Both the position numbers and the translations under genes were made by a program. The notes under the pieces are model-generated. The model saw only the letters and a list, made by a program, of their open reading frames with translations, did no database searches and was not told where the DNA came from. This document shows positions 47,673-58,494 of a DNA stretch of 64,000 nt, piece after piece. Numbering within the stretch: position 1 is the first letter of the stretch; each line of letters begins with the position of its first letter. This stretch comes from Fennellomyces sp. T-0311 (lineage: Eukaryota > Mucoromycota > Mucoromycetes > Mucorales > Lichtheimiaceae), in assembly GCA_025266875.1 (NCBI GenBank), contig JALLLT010000004.1, positions 1,483,820 through 1,547,819 of the forward strand, given 5' to 3'.

Positions 47673-49079
47673 CTAGTTTTTTGCCGGCTCGGTAGGGTCA
47701 GTGGTCATGCTCTGATACACATTTTTGAACGTTCTGGGAGGTGTCCATTGGGGTGATTTTCTTCTCTGTTCTTCGAGTCTACGACCCGATTCGTTCATTG
47801 CTGCTTGATAGTCATATTCGATTTCACCAGATTCTTCATTGATCCTTGTAAAACGTTCATCAAGGAGGTAGGTCTTGTTGCGCCCGAACTGGTGTCTGCT
47901 TGAGTGATAGAATGGCTTTCCAGCCGGTGCCTTTCTGGGTAATGGTTTGTAGCCTTGCCTAACAGGGCCATTCGAGGGACCTGGTTCACCATCGTTTCGG
48001 TAGCCATTATAGTCTCTTTGGTAGTTGGTGTCGAACTCGAAACGAGGCTCTTGACGCTGTTCTTTGCGGTAATCCTGCTGGCGTCCACGTTGGTATTGCC
48101 TGTTGTTGATGTTCCTGTTTTCCCATGGTCTCTGTTGACGACCATTGTAATCGGGCCTAGGAGGGCGGTGTTCCGGATTGGGCCAATCCTCAAAGAACAT
48201 CTCTTCCAGGTTTCTTTTCGACATTTCCGCTGCCAAGGAACGGATAATATCCTTCGCTCTCGGGTTACTCTGGATCAAACGCAAGATTTCGTCGCCTTGG
48301 ACTTCGTTGTTGTCAAATCGTTGCTGGTGCAACTGGTTGAAGTTGTCGAGTTGGGTGGCCATCAATTCGATGCCGTTTTTGCTGTAAGCCTTTCGTCTTT
48401 CGCTTTCCTTGCGGTTCTTCTCACGTACAAACCAATAGCCGTCGCACGCCTGAAGGAGTTGTTCGTGGAGAAGAAAACCAGTCCTCATGCAACTGTCGGC
48501 TACTTCCAGAAGTAGTCCGTCTCGAAACTTCGCACGGATAGTCTCTTCGCTTCGGATATTCGCCCTGTCAGCTTGCTCGCGTAGGCGTCCTAAAAATTGG
48601 TGGGGAGGCTCATTTGGATTCTGGGACATATCGTAAAAGTCCTGTCGCATGCGGAGTAAGTCGTGCTCGGAAGCAAATTCAAACTCGAGGAGATCCATTA
48701 CTTCAGGGAGGGTTTGTACATCGGTGTCTTGAGTGTCCCGGTAACGAGGCAAAACGCGTCTCTCGAAAAATGCCAGAGCTGGACCACGCAAAACCGCATG
48801 CAAAATTTCAATTTGGCATGTCGTATCGTCTGCAATGCCGGCGAGCATCATGTGCTGTTTGAAATCTGTGCGGAAATCGATGAAGTTACTATTTTCATAA
48901 CCGGTGAAAAATAGGCTGGATGGAGGGTAGATGGGCTTTGACGCCAACACAGTAAGTTCGGTAGGACGGTGATCCCTGGGGGTAGTTGGTCCGGAGGAAA
49001 TGGCAGAGCTGTCGTTTTGGGAAACATTTGCCGAATCGACCTGGTTGTTATCAATGGTTCGTGGTTGTTGGTTGGACAT
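47673..49079 (-). CDS. G2 gag
   Basis: Starts MSNQQPRTIDNNQVDSANVS at 49079, 468 residues. The capsid-like core includes FFTGYENSNFIDFRTDFKQH, HAVLRGPALAFFERRVLPRY and MRQDFYDMSQNPNEPPHQFL with FLGRLREQADRANIR, the retrotransposon-gag pattern. The C-terminus is rich in Arg, Gln, Tyr and Asn (NRQYQRGRQQDYRKEQRQE) and has no CCHC knuckle, so nucleic-acid binding may rely on the basic tail. Confidence 0.8.
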   Translation of the reverse strand: MSNQQPRTIDNNQVDSANVSQNDSSAISSGPTTPRDHRPTELTVLASKPIYPPSSLFFTGYENSNFIDFRTDFKQHMMLAGIADDTTCQIEILHAVLRGPALAFFERRVLPRYRDTQDTDVQTLPEVMDLLEFEFASEHDLLRMRQDFYDMSQNPNEPPHQFLGRLREQADRANIRSEETIRAKFRDGLLLEVADSCMRTGFLLHEQLLQACDGYWFVREKNRKESERRKAYSKNGIELMATQLDNFNQLHQQRFDNNEVQGDEILRLIQSNPRAKDIIRSLAAEMSKRNLEEMFFEDWPNPEHRPPRPDYNGRQQRPWENRNINNRQYQRGRQQDYRKEQRQEPRFEFDTNYQRDYNGYRNDGEPGPSNGPVRQGYKPLPRKAPAGKPFYHSSRHQFGRNKTYLLDERFTRINEESGEIEYDYQAAMNESGRRLEEQRRKSPQWTPPRTFKNVYQSMTTDPTEPAKN

Positions 49080-49205
49080 TTATGAGCGAGTTACAAGAGA
49101 AGAATAAAGTTTGGGTTTAAAAAAAAAAAGGGTTTGACTGTTTGATAGATTGATATAGAAAAGTGTGGGGATCAGAAAGTATGTTCCCCTGTAGTGAGCA
49201 CCAAT

Positions 49206-49771
49206 TGTTGTAAAAGGAAATTGTTTGTGTAAGGTAATTCTGTGTGAAACAGGGTCCACAAAGTAGGTTGAGATATAGAGAAATAGAAAAGGTGAGTTAA
49301 CCAAATACAGATATAAGCTGCTGTCTTGGGCTTTGAAAGGTATGATCAAGATAATTGAGGTCAAGTTAACTGCTTTATTTCATTTGATTCAACAAGGGTA
49401 TTTATATGTTTCTGTGGATACGCTGACTGTGGATACATCGGGCTATGCCGGAGGTAAAAGGTGGGTTAGATAGGAATTACAACTAGCAAGAGATCCGAGT
49501 GCGGAAGAGGATAAATGATGGTGCAGATGCACCATATAATAGAATAGGTTGGTAGCTTGGGAAGATCAGAAAGATAAAAGAAGATACATCAATGTGCAGA
49601 TGCACTATATAATAGAATAGGTCGGTAGCTTGGGAAGATCAGAACGAGAAGAAGAAGATACATCAAGTGCAGATGCACCGTATAGTTGAATGAAGGTCAA
49701 TACAAAGGTCAAGTGCGTGCCAAAAAGGGAAAGGTAGCGTAAACGAAGAGGGGCCGAGAAATTTCGTTACA
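49206..49771 (-). repeat. G2 5' LTR
   Basis: 566 bp, same ends as the 3' LTR. Carries an extra ACGCTGACTGTGGAT-type segment near 49420 and an additional copy of the GTGCAGATGCA unit compared with the 3' LTR. Confidence 0.85.
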
Positions 49772-49819
49772 ACGTAATTGTCCAGCTGCAAAGCCAAAAG
49801 AAGATTTCGACTCTGGTTC

Positions 49820-50261
49820 CTATAAGCGTAAATCGTCAGCATCATATTTTTGATAAAAATAAACGTATCCGTCATACCATTTTCTTTTCACCACCTCCTG
49901 AAGCGCACTGTCTCCCCTATAATAACCACGATAGTATGATGCGAGAACATACTCATCGTCACTGTTTTCCTTCAGCGCCTCTATTACACTAAATTATTAT
50001 GATTAACACTTGGTTATGATGAAGTCGCATATATACAGGGGTACTTATAGATAACGGCGAAGGTCAGCCATCATCTCCTCAAATTCCTTCAGCTTTTTCG
50101 CGGCATTGCTGTTGACCAGCCAGTCGTCGTCCTCCTTCGGGAAGGTCTTTTGGACCTCCGCAATCTCATCCAGGATACTACATCAGAGTTAGTGGTGCTG
50201 TTAGTTTGATATGGATCATATAAAATTACTTGTCATTGTTCGTGCTTGCGTCGTAGCTCAT
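49820..50261 (-). CDS. Small predicted spliced gene, unknown function
   Basis: Exon 1 (from 50261) encodes MSYDASTNND and splices through a GTAATT donor to NILDEIAEVQKTFPKEDDDW with LVNSNAAKKLKEFEEMMADL. A third exon reads ALKENSDDEYVLASYYRGYY and GDSALQEVVKRKWYDGYVYF, ending DADDLRL at 49820. Joining exon 2 to exon 3 needs a non-standard GTTATC donor; otherwise the protein ends at LRRYL near 50048. About 50 or 104 residues. I recognise no family. It lies just outside the G2 5' LTR and could be the only host gene here or part of another element. Confidence 0.35.
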
Positions 50262-51369
50262 AATTTTGAAATTGAATGAGGATTATTCCACTGAACACAA
50301 TTCTAAACTCTTTAAATACGGTAACAACATCATAACCTTACTTGTCTGTTTTCATCGCACCAAAGAGAGAAGTCGTACATAACTTGTGCATCAGTACTTC
50401 GTCATAATCAGGAATCTAAATTGAAGATAATCCGAAGATTGCATCAGCAGTAATTCATTAATTATACCTTCAGGCAATGTTAGTATAAAAGATAACAGAG
50501 AGTACTCGTTTATGATTCAAGATGAACCTTTGGAACGGAAGGTGGTTAAAGGTGCAGTGCTGTGGTGTAACACTCTCGGTAACAAGCCGTCCGTTTCTCT
50601 AAAAATACCTTATTCCATATGGTGCTCTGTGACACACAACCGTATCTTTCTACTTGTGGACTTTTAGAGACATAAAGACCACTTTACAGCTTGCCAATAA
50701 TATGCTTCTGCAAATATATGCCGAGAACTTAAATTCTCGCACAATTCAGGTAGTCTGTACCAATAATAAGCACAAGTAGAAAGTATATATTTGTTATTTG
50801 TATCTGTATCAATATATATGCAGCTGAAGTAAGATTAATAAAACAAAATGAGGTGATGGGTGAAGTGTTTGAAAAAAAAGTACAATGAGTAAGTCGGTAA
50901 TGTTGTCTTTAATTTGGTACGTAATGACAACATGATGTAACAATGTAACCTCATGTAGCGTTAGTAACGGAGTCAAAAGCATTGCTATTAAAAAACCATA
51001 ATCCTTGTAAGTAAATTTGTATATCGTAGCAACTGTTTTCGCAGAGCGCATATTTCAGCATGCTGACAGTATGTCTGAAAGATTTCTGAAATATAACCTT
51101 TCAGACAAACATTTTAGAAGGCTGAAATAAGTCTGAAAGATGAATCTTTCAGCACATCTTTCAGCCACTGACAGATACTGAAAGATATCCTTTTTTGTAG
51201 TGCATGTACTGCAACCAACGTTTTTATTCAGTTTCAGACATGTGTAAGGTATGTGTACTACTACTGCTGTAAACGCGTTTGTATTCTGTCTGCCACAACT
51301 CTCTTTTCTGCCAGTACCGCTGTTCTCAAATTGTTTCCAAGCATTTTTAAAGCTGTTGCTATGGTTTTC

Positions 51370-51575
51370 ATGGTATACCTCTGAGTTGTGAGATTGTATA
51401 TATAACTAATGCAGTTTTTTCTTATAAAGACAACTTTTACACAAAAACCTGTTGCTACGGTTTCTTTTACGGTATGCTTTTTGGGCTGTGAGGTTGTATA
51501 GCTGGCTGACGCGTTTTTTTTTTTATAAAGACCTCTTTTACGCAAATTCTGTCACCTATAATATTGGTATGTATT
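51370..51575 (+). repeat. Degenerate tandem duplication, about 100-bp unit
   Basis: Two units share GGTATRC...TGTGAGRTTGTATA, then a T-rich tract, TATAAAGAC and CTTTTACRCAAA in the same order and spacing, with many substitutions. Confidence 0.55.
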
Positions 51576-52089
51576 TTTTCCACCATGATAAACAGATTCT
51601 TTTTCACTTCATTTTTTTTTACAGAGAACTTTTTGTATATAATCTTACGGTATACTTTTCTTTAACTACAGTACTTAAACATTTTATATTAGGCGTCCTC
51701 TTGTTACTTGATCGTTCAAACGGTATGTTGGCTTTTTTTTCTTTTATATGATACTAATTAGCTAGCTTTTCAATAGAATGGAAAACAAAAAACAAACCTC
51801 ACACTATCAAAGCATATGTAAGAATAGCACTTTTTTTTTACAAAGTAACACTTTATTATTGGAAAAAAGGTAAGCATTTATAGTTTTACAAATAGAAATA
51901 CTTTTTGTATATAGTTTTTTTATTATAAGCTTTTGAAGTAATATTATTTTATCAATAAAAACACTTCTTTAACGTTATATAAAAGGAAAAAAAAACTTTC
52001 TTTTTGCAAATGTGAACCAATTATTATTTAAGAAAAGAATAATAGTACGCTAATTTTAACCAATAAGATGTTAAAAAAAAGAGAGAATG

Positions 52090-52360
52090 TATGTTTTGAG
52101 CCAGGTTCAAAATCGCTCAAAGGCCACATTTGAGAAAATTAGCTGGCTCAAAGTCCACATTTGAGCAGAATGAGCTGGTTTAAAGGTGGTCATTGATCTG
52201 GCTCAAAATCGCTCAAATGTGGGATTTGAGCCAGCTCAAATCAGCTCAAAGTCGGCCTTTGAGCCCAATTTTAGCCAGGCTAAAAATCATTTTAAGTGCA
52301 GTGCCACTGCATTTAAAATGATTTTTAGCTTTTGAGCAGACTGCTCAAATATGGGCTCAG
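52090..52360. repeat. Inverted and direct GCTCAAA repeats with a near-perfect palindrome
   Basis: Many copies of GCTCAAA/TTTGAGC and CACATTTGAG in both orientations, followed by two 24-bp arms CTAAAAATCATTTTAAG... and its complement meeting at GCAGTGCCACTGC (about 52281-52330). This resembles a foldback element. Confidence 0.6.
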
Positions 52361-52750
52361 TAACAGTCTTTGGGGGTAGATTTAGCGAATCAAATCTTGA
52401 GATTGAGTGCACAAACTTCCTAATGCGATGTAGCTCACTTTCCGAATGCGATGTAATCTGTCCAAATGCGATGTAATCCGTCTGAATTTGGAATTTGATG
52501 TAGTCTGTATCACCTCGGCTCTTCGTACTTATAATGCACTTGTGCTTAGCATACCTCTTCAGCCCGCTTAGCAAAGCAGGATGTTCTTGTTCTCTGTTCT
52601 GTATATAATTAGTATGTTTTCGGCTGATGCTCAGCGTAAGCTCAGCAGAGGCTGAGGACAAGCATTGTAAATATAAATAGTGAGTTGAATTGTGAGTATT
52701 AAAGTCGTTCTACCTACCTTTTTAACTGTTACGTATATTGATCCGTTATT

Positions 52751-52875
52751 ATGACTGGAAATACCCCTATTAAGCAGCGCGCTGGCCAATCTGGATTGAG
52801 AAGAGGACCAGAAAGACCCCAGAAACAGAGCACCTTTCTCGCTGGCCAAACAAAATTGCCATCGTCGTATATTAC
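52751..52875 (+). pseudogene. Zinc-ribbon protein gene, 5' part, split by G3
   Basis: The ATG at 52751 opens MTGNTPIKQRAGQSGLRRGP, then TFLAGQTKLPSSYIT, running into the G3 target ATTAC. Reading continues in frame after the 3' LTR at 58495 (SNTPDTLASSSIDYAQ). The basic N-terminus could be a nuclear signal. Confidence 0.5.
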
Positions 52876-53054
52876 TGTCGTATCCAGTGGTATCGGGAGA
52901 CAAATGAGTTGTATCTGGTGTAACATGCGGTAGCTTAAGAATAGACTATTTTCAATTTGTGTTTCTCTCTCTCTTTTCCGGAATAAATCTCTCCTATAAA
53001 GAGTCTCACGAATTACTTCGTCCACACACACACATAACCACACCAAACACTTCA
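52876..53054 (+). repeat. G3 5' LTR
   Basis: 179 bp with CTATAAAG at about 52995 as a probable TATA box. One G/A difference from the 3' LTR (CCGGAATAAA versus CCAGAATAAA). Confidence 0.9.
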
Positions 53055-53095
53055 TTTTTTTTCGTGAATTCTCTCACCTCAACACCAATACCAAC

Positions 53096-54862
53096 ATGAA
53101 CGTCAACGATCTTGTCAACACTCCTGCCACCGCCAACACCAACAATGCCAACGGTTCCCACGCCAACGGCACCCCCAATCTGGTCGCCACCCCACTCGTT
53201 GTTGGGCAGTTTTCTCTCAACACTGCCTTGCCACCCATGGTACAGCAACCAATGTACTTTGGTGGGCAGCAGGCCACCCAGCAGCAGCAAGCCTCGCCGC
53301 AACCGTCGCCTCAACAGCAACCGTTGCAACAGCAAGCAGCTGACCCTCAAGTCGTCCATGACGTCTGGGAGCAGTTTGTGCAACAGCAGCTGCAACAGCA
53401 ACCCGCTTGGGAGCAGTTCGCCCAACAGCAGCTACAGCAGCAACAACAGCTCCAGCAGCAACAACAGCTCCAGCAGCAGCTCCAGCAGCTCCAGCAGCAA
53501 GCCAACCAGGCTACGACGGTTAGCAATTTGCGACCGTTGATGCAGAACCTGAACCTGAATGGGGATGGGGACGCTTTGAACATTGCCGTGAACGCAGCGC
53601 GCATTCCCCACGGTGCTGGACCCACCGTTACGACGCCAGTCCAAAACCATCAGGTTGCGGATACGGATGTCGATATGCCGCTTGCGCCCTTGAGTTCGTC
53701 TCTCCATTCAATTTATGCCGATCCAAAGGTATTGAAGGTCCAGAGTGTTAAGCGTCTCAGGGAGGAGCATGATGCTCTTACAACGCGCATTGCCCGATTG
53801 ACTGCACAGGGCACACCAACTTCTCTTGAGGAACGTACCTTGGTTGACGAACTCGTAAAAGAGTGCGATGCCATGCGCGGTAGACTTCTCTCCGTATGCT
53901 TAGGCTACCATATAGATCACCCCGATGAGCCTGAGTTCTGGACTCCTGAGATAAAGAATGAAAGAGCTCAAAAGATGGCAAAACGGGAGGCCGTACAGGC
54001 TAAAGCTGAGGTTATGGCACCCGTTCCTAGTGGGTTGCCTAAGTTAATCTTGAATACGTTGCCCTCGTCGCGTAACAACAGCAGGGACTCCAAGGAAAAA
54101 GGTTATCCTACCACCGTCCATTGGGCGAGAGTTTTTGAATCCTCTATCAAGGTTCATAACTTAGATGTAGAGAACCATTGGAAGAGATTGCTTTACTTCG
54201 CACTCGACCATTCCCAGCGTGAACGGTTGTCAACTTTTTTGAAGGACACCTACCCTTCGTCCGAGCCAACTTGGGCGCAAGCCAAAGAAGGCATCGCGAC
54301 CTTGTTCGACACCGTAGTGCAAAGACGTTACAACAATGAGCAGGTTCTTGAGTGCTATCAAAAGCATTCAGAAAGTCTCGCGGAGTACGTTGAGCGCTTC
54401 CTCGAACTTGTAGCAGCAAGTGAATATTCGCCTGCTAATCAAGTAGTGTTTGATACGTTCCTTGTTCATATGCAAGAGGATTCACGCCAGGAGGCCTATA
54501 AATGGCTTTCCAAGGAGTACAGCAACAACTGGCCCTCTGATATCAATGAGGTTGCTCCTCACATCATTGCGTTGAGTACCCCCAGGGCGAAAGACAGCAC
54601 CAGCATTCGTTCCGTAAGTCGCACAACCACCGTCATCATCCGTATGATAGGGAAAGTCGCCACGATCCTTCACGTGTGCAGGAACTGCACTCCGCTCCTG
54701 GGAACAGCAGTGGTGATACGAAGAAAGTCCGAGGCAACGGGCCAAAGTCCAACAAGGACAAGAAGCCTTGGCGCAGCTCTGCCAGCCGAGCATACTTCAA
54801 TCGCGCTGCCAAACAGGCAAAGAAAAATCGGGACCAGCAAAGGAAAGATGCTGAAGAGGTGA
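53096..54862 (+). CDS. G3 gag
   Basis: Starts MNVNDLVNTPATANTNNANG. A strongly Gln-rich segment (residues about 60-145) is followed by a capsid-like region: TTVHWARVFESSIKVHNLDV, YFALDHSQRERLSTFLKD, QKHSESLAEYVERFLELVAA. After about 54590, beside a CCCCC run, the natural continuation (RKSHNHRHHPYDRESRHDPS, then KDKKPWRSSASRAYFNRAAK) is in the next frame, so the annotated frame is shifted for its last 90 residues. No CCHC knuckle is visible. Confidence 0.75.
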   Translation: MNVNDLVNTPATANTNNANGSHANGTPNLVATPLVVGQFSLNTALPPMVQQPMYFGGQQATQQQQASPQPSPQQQPLQQQAADPQVVHDVWEQFVQQQLQQQPAWEQFAQQQLQQQQQLQQQQQLQQQLQQLQQQANQATTVSNLRPLMQNLNLNGDGDALNIAVNAARIPHGAGPTVTTPVQNHQVADTDVDMPLAPLSSSLHSIYADPKVLKVQSVKRLREEHDALTTRIARLTAQGTPTSLEERTLVDELVKECDAMRGRLLSVCLGYHIDHPDEPEFWTPEIKNERAQKMAKREAVQAKAEVMAPVPSGLPKLILNTLPSSRNNSRDSKEKGYPTTVHWARVFESSIKVHNLDVENHWKRLLYFALDHSQRERLSTFLKDTYPSSEPTWAQAKEGIATLFDTVVQRRYNNEQVLECYQKHSESLAEYVERFLELVAASEYSPANQVVFDTFLVHMQEDSRQEAYKWLSKEYSNNWPSDINEVAPHIIALSTPRAKDSTSIRSVSRTTTVIIRMIGKVATILHVCRNCTPLLGTAVVIRRKSEATGQSPTRTRSLGAALPAEHTSIALPNRQRKIGTSKGKMLKR

Positions 54863-54893
54863 ACCATCCTCTTCACCCTGTAAGTTTTCCCGA

Positions 54894-57800
54894 ATGGCCG
54901 GTTTTAGGAACACTACCAAAATCGGACCTTCCGTCATTCACGATGATGAGACACTAATTCCGGTCATCATACAGAATACCGAGGTCCACTGTCTACTAGA
55001 TCCAGGGGCTAATTTTTCGTCGTTGTTGCCCGAGTTCTGCAAAGAACAAGGAATCATCATAAATAAACCATCTAAGGATGCTGAACCAATCTATCTTGCA
55101 GACGGAACTATCGCAGATTGCAGAGCTGGTTACACACAGGAATTATTAGTGGAATACCAACAGGAAGTTTTCGTCAATTACAGCTTTGAGGTTATGCCCT
55201 TAGCTAGAGGTCATGCAGCTTCCATCGGCCATGATCTTATGAGAAAATTTGGTATTGGATTTACAAATCTTGCCACTAGCTTTGACAAACCTGATCGGTT
55301 TGAAGCACCGGACCCAGAACACGCTTTGCCACAGCCAAATGCTTACCTGCAGGCACACCTGCGGAGCACAAAGCTTTTATGGCGGCCATTCAACCATACT
55401 TGGATGAAAACGTGGCCATACCACCTAATGCTTTTTGTACCTTACCCGAAGCTAAAATATATCTTCCCACGCCTGAGGGTAAAGTTGTTTACCGTAAACA
55501 ATACCGCTTGGCGTATTATGATCGTCCTATTGTACAGCAAGCCATTGACAAATGGAAAGCTGATGGAATTATTGCCGAGGTTCCACGGAACGTACCTGGA
55601 CCAAAATGGAATAATCCTCTTACCGTAGCACCTAAGAAAGACGCTCTCGGAAGGAAAGTTGGGCACAGAATTTGCCTTGACGTGCGGGCTTTGAATTTAT
55701 TGCTCCCCGAGGACTATCATGGATTGCCGCTTATTTCTGATATCTATGATAAGATTGGCATGGCAAAAGCAAACGTGTATACAACGCTGGACATAACAGC
55801 CGCGTTTAACAAGATGCCTTTAGCATCATTTGAAGACGCAATCAAAACGTCTTTTCAGGCTCCGGATGGCAAAGCCTATTACCATATTGGTTCATGTTTT
55901 GGTATCAAATTTTTAAGTTCTGCGTTTCAACGCTGCATGGTTACCTTGACCCGCGATCTTCAAGATTTTACTGCTGTGTTTGTCGATGATCTGGTGATCT
56001 TTAGCTCCAATATGGAAGAACATCGAAAACATGTTATTGAAGTTCTAAAACGACTTACCGCAGTTAACTTGACTCTGCAACCCAAAAAATGCGCATTTGG
56101 CATGCGATCTATTTATTTACTGGGATTCCATATTGCGGAGCGTGGCATGAAAATTCCAGACGACCGAAAGGTAGCAAATGTCAGAGAATGGCCTGTACCA
56201 AGAACAGGAAAGGACATTGAGCGATTTCTGGGCGTGATCAATTACTTTCGGGAACACATTCCCAATGCATCACAGCTTACTGCACCCTTGGATGCACTTC
56301 GCAAATGCGGAGATCTCACCCCCATTTGGACCGAGACTCACATGCTGCTTTCAATAAGCTCAAATACGTTCTCACACAACGTCCCATTCTTTATGCACCT
56401 TCGTTTGAACATCGTTTTTGCATTGCCACTGACGCAAGCAATACCGGAATTGGTGCAGTGCTTTTTCAGAAGATCGATGGCAAGATCCGTCATATTGCTT
56501 TCCAAGCAAGAGCGCTCACCGCCGCTGAACGACGCTACTGTGTAACCAAGCGAGAACTTTTGTGTGTCATTTTTGCACTCAACCGCTTCCATGTTTACAT
56601 TTGGCAAAATTTCTTCCAACTGTACACTGATCACAAGAGCCTGATTTACATCCACAAACAGGAGAACTTAAATCATATGCTTCTCAAATGGTACGATCGT
56701 ATTGTCTCTTACGATTTTGAAGTCATCCATCTGCCAGGCATTCAAAATGTTTTGCCTGATCGTTTATCGCGCCTTTTCCCAGTGGATCAGCCGCTGGAGG
56801 GGGGTGAAACTGGTATGATTACCAAGAACGATTACCCTGACACCTATGACCTGCATCAACAGGATAGTTTAAACGTCAACCGGGCAGCAATTATAGACAC
56901 AGATGAGTTGCTTGTACCACCGAAAGCAGATCGCCAAGAGCTTCTGGAAACTTCACATTTGTTAGGACACTTCGGTGCAACCGCAATTGTGAAAGACTTA
57001 CACGCTCAAGGGATACACTGGCCTTCCTTAAAGGAAGAGGCTTTAAAGCTGGTAAAATCATGTGCACAGTGTCAAAAATTCAATATAGCTACCAAAGGCT
57101 ATCATCCCTTACGACCAATTTCCAGCGCTATCCAGGTGATCATTGGGCTATTGATACAGCTGGAAAATTTCCCACTTCAAAGTCTGGAAACTCCTATCTC
57201 CTTATTTTGGTTGACATTTGCACACGATTCTGCATTTTGAGACCATTGCCAGATAAGTCAGGCGCTACAATCGCTCAATGCTTAGTTCAAATCTTTTGCG
57301 ATTTTGGATTACCCCGCATTGTACAATCGGACAACGGTACCGAATTTGTCAATGACGTTATGAGCAGATTTGCAGATGCAGCAGGTTTTGAACAGCGCTT
57401 GATCACTGCTTATCATGCCAGTGCCAATGGTGCCGCAGAGCGCTGGGTACAATCATCTATACGTGGCATTAAAAAGGCTATGCAAGGAGCAACTACAGAC
57501 TGGGATGCCTTCGTACCAAGCGTACAGCTTAGTCTAAACAACAAAGTGTCTGAAAGGCACAATACCCGACCTTTCACACTGATGTTTGCCCGAACTCCGA
57601 ATAACTTTAAAGATTATCGGAAAGACATGCCGTTGGTTCCGCTCACCGATAAAGAAATCGATGATCATATCGACCATATTGCAAATATCGTTTTTCCAGC
57701 GATAAACGAAAAAACAGAGCAGATCAACAAAAAACGCAAAGAAAAGTTTGACAAAAGTCATCGTATGGTTGATTATCCTCCTAACAGTCATGTTATGGTA

Positions 57801-58232
57801 CGCAATCGCGAACGCCAGTCAAAGCTTGATCCCACCTGGGTTGGACCCTACAAAGTGGTCAGACGCACAGATGGAGATTCCTACATTCTCAGAGATCTTC
57901 AAGGAGATCTGGAATTGCGGGGTTATAAAGCTTATGAGCTGAAAGAAGCCATTTCCACAAGGAAAACGACTGGTAAGGATAGAGCCTATTTTGTGCATGC
58001 AATCGTAGCACACAGAAAAGGCAAGAACCAAACGTATGAATACAAAGTGCGTTGGAAAGGCTATGGTCCTCATGAAGACACATGGGAACCTCCACAGAGT
58101 TTTGATGATGTGCAAACTATCAGTGACTACTGGAAAAAGATTGGCCAAAAAGAGCCAACAGGCCCTAAAAAGGGAAAACGGAAACAACCTGCTAGACATG
58201 CAGCTTCCGTAAATAAGAAACGACGCTTATAA
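54894..58232 (+). pseudogene. G3 pol: protease, RT, RNase H, integrase, chromodomain (frameshifted)
   Basis: Protease: VHCLLDPGANFSSLLPEF (DPG rather than DSG). RT after a shift near 55340: WNNPLTVAPKKDALGRKV, RICLDVRALNLLLP, active site AVFVDDLVIFSS, LQPKKCAFGM. RNase H after a shift near 56335: FCIATDASNTGIGAVLF, TDHKSLIYIH, DRLSRLFPV. Integrase zinc domain HLLGHFGATAIV...KSCAQCQKF. After a shift near 57120, core residues WAIDTAGKFPTSKSG, IVQSDNGTEFVND, NGAAERWVQSSIRG. The C-terminus is a chromodomain: YEYKVRWKGYGPHEDTWEPP. Domains are complete but split over frames. Confidence 0.9.
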
Positions 58233-58310
58233 TAAGACCTACCCATTTCATAGATAATACCCCTCAAAGGATACTTTTATTATACCGGCGTCAAGCCTGG
58301 GGGAGGGTCA

Positions 58311-58489
58311 TGTCGTATCCAGTGGTATCGGGAGACAAATGAGTTGTATCTGGTGTAACATGCGGTAGCTTAAGAATAGACTATTTTCAATTTGTGTTTC
58401 TCTCTCTCTTTTCCAGAATAAATCTCTCCTATAAAGAGTCTCACGAATTACTTCGTCCACACACACACATAACCACACCAAACACTTCA
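58311..58489 (+). repeat. G3 3' LTR
   Basis: Partner of the 5' LTR with one mismatch in 179 bp. Confidence 0.9.
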
Positions 58490-58494
58490 ATTAC

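Larger units (their letters stand above)
40320..49771 (-). mobile_element. Gypsy G2 (Ty3/gypsy) with extra 3' ORF
   Basis: LTRs are at 49206-49771 (5') and 40320-41525 (3', enlarged by a small element), flanked by ACGT (40316-40319 and 49772-49775). In coding orientation LTRs start TGTAACGAAATTTC and end TTTTACAACA. A polypurine tract GCGGGGGAGGC abuts the 3' LTR. TGGTGCTCACTACAGGG follows the 5' LTR as a probable primer-binding site. Order on minus: gag, protease, RT, RNase H, integrase, extra ORF. RT and RNase H carry frameshifts, and the LTRs differ by indels, so the element is old and inactive. Confidence 0.9.
50262..52750. other. AT-rich intergenic DNA with short repeats
   Basis: No protein gene is supported. 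Around 51060-51200 there are inverted copies of a CTGAAAGATR word. A roughly 100-bp tandem duplication lies at 51370-51575, and an inverted-repeat region at 52090-52360. Just upstream of 52751 a TATAAATAG and a GTATTAAAGTCG stretch may be promoter sequence. Confidence 0.5.
52876..58489 (+). mobile_element. Gypsy G3, chromovirus with 179-bp LTRs
   Basis: LTRs at 52876-53054 and 58311-58489 start TGTCGTATCC, end ACACTTCA and differ at a single position. The 5-bp duplication ATTAC flanks (52871-52875 and 58490-58494). A polypurine tract GGGGGAGGG lies before the 3' LTR. Gag, protease, RT, RNase H, integrase and a chromodomain follow in order, but the frame shifts about five times. No tRNA-type primer site follows the 5' LTR. 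A T8 run and TTCGTGA lie there instead, and TCACGAA occurs in the LTR, so self-priming is a weak possibility. Confidence 0.9.

Noticed and set aside
52361..52740. Solo LTR or MITE bounded by GTAACAG and CTGTTAC
   Set aside because: Only a 7-bp inverted repeat, no matching target duplication and no second copy in the window.
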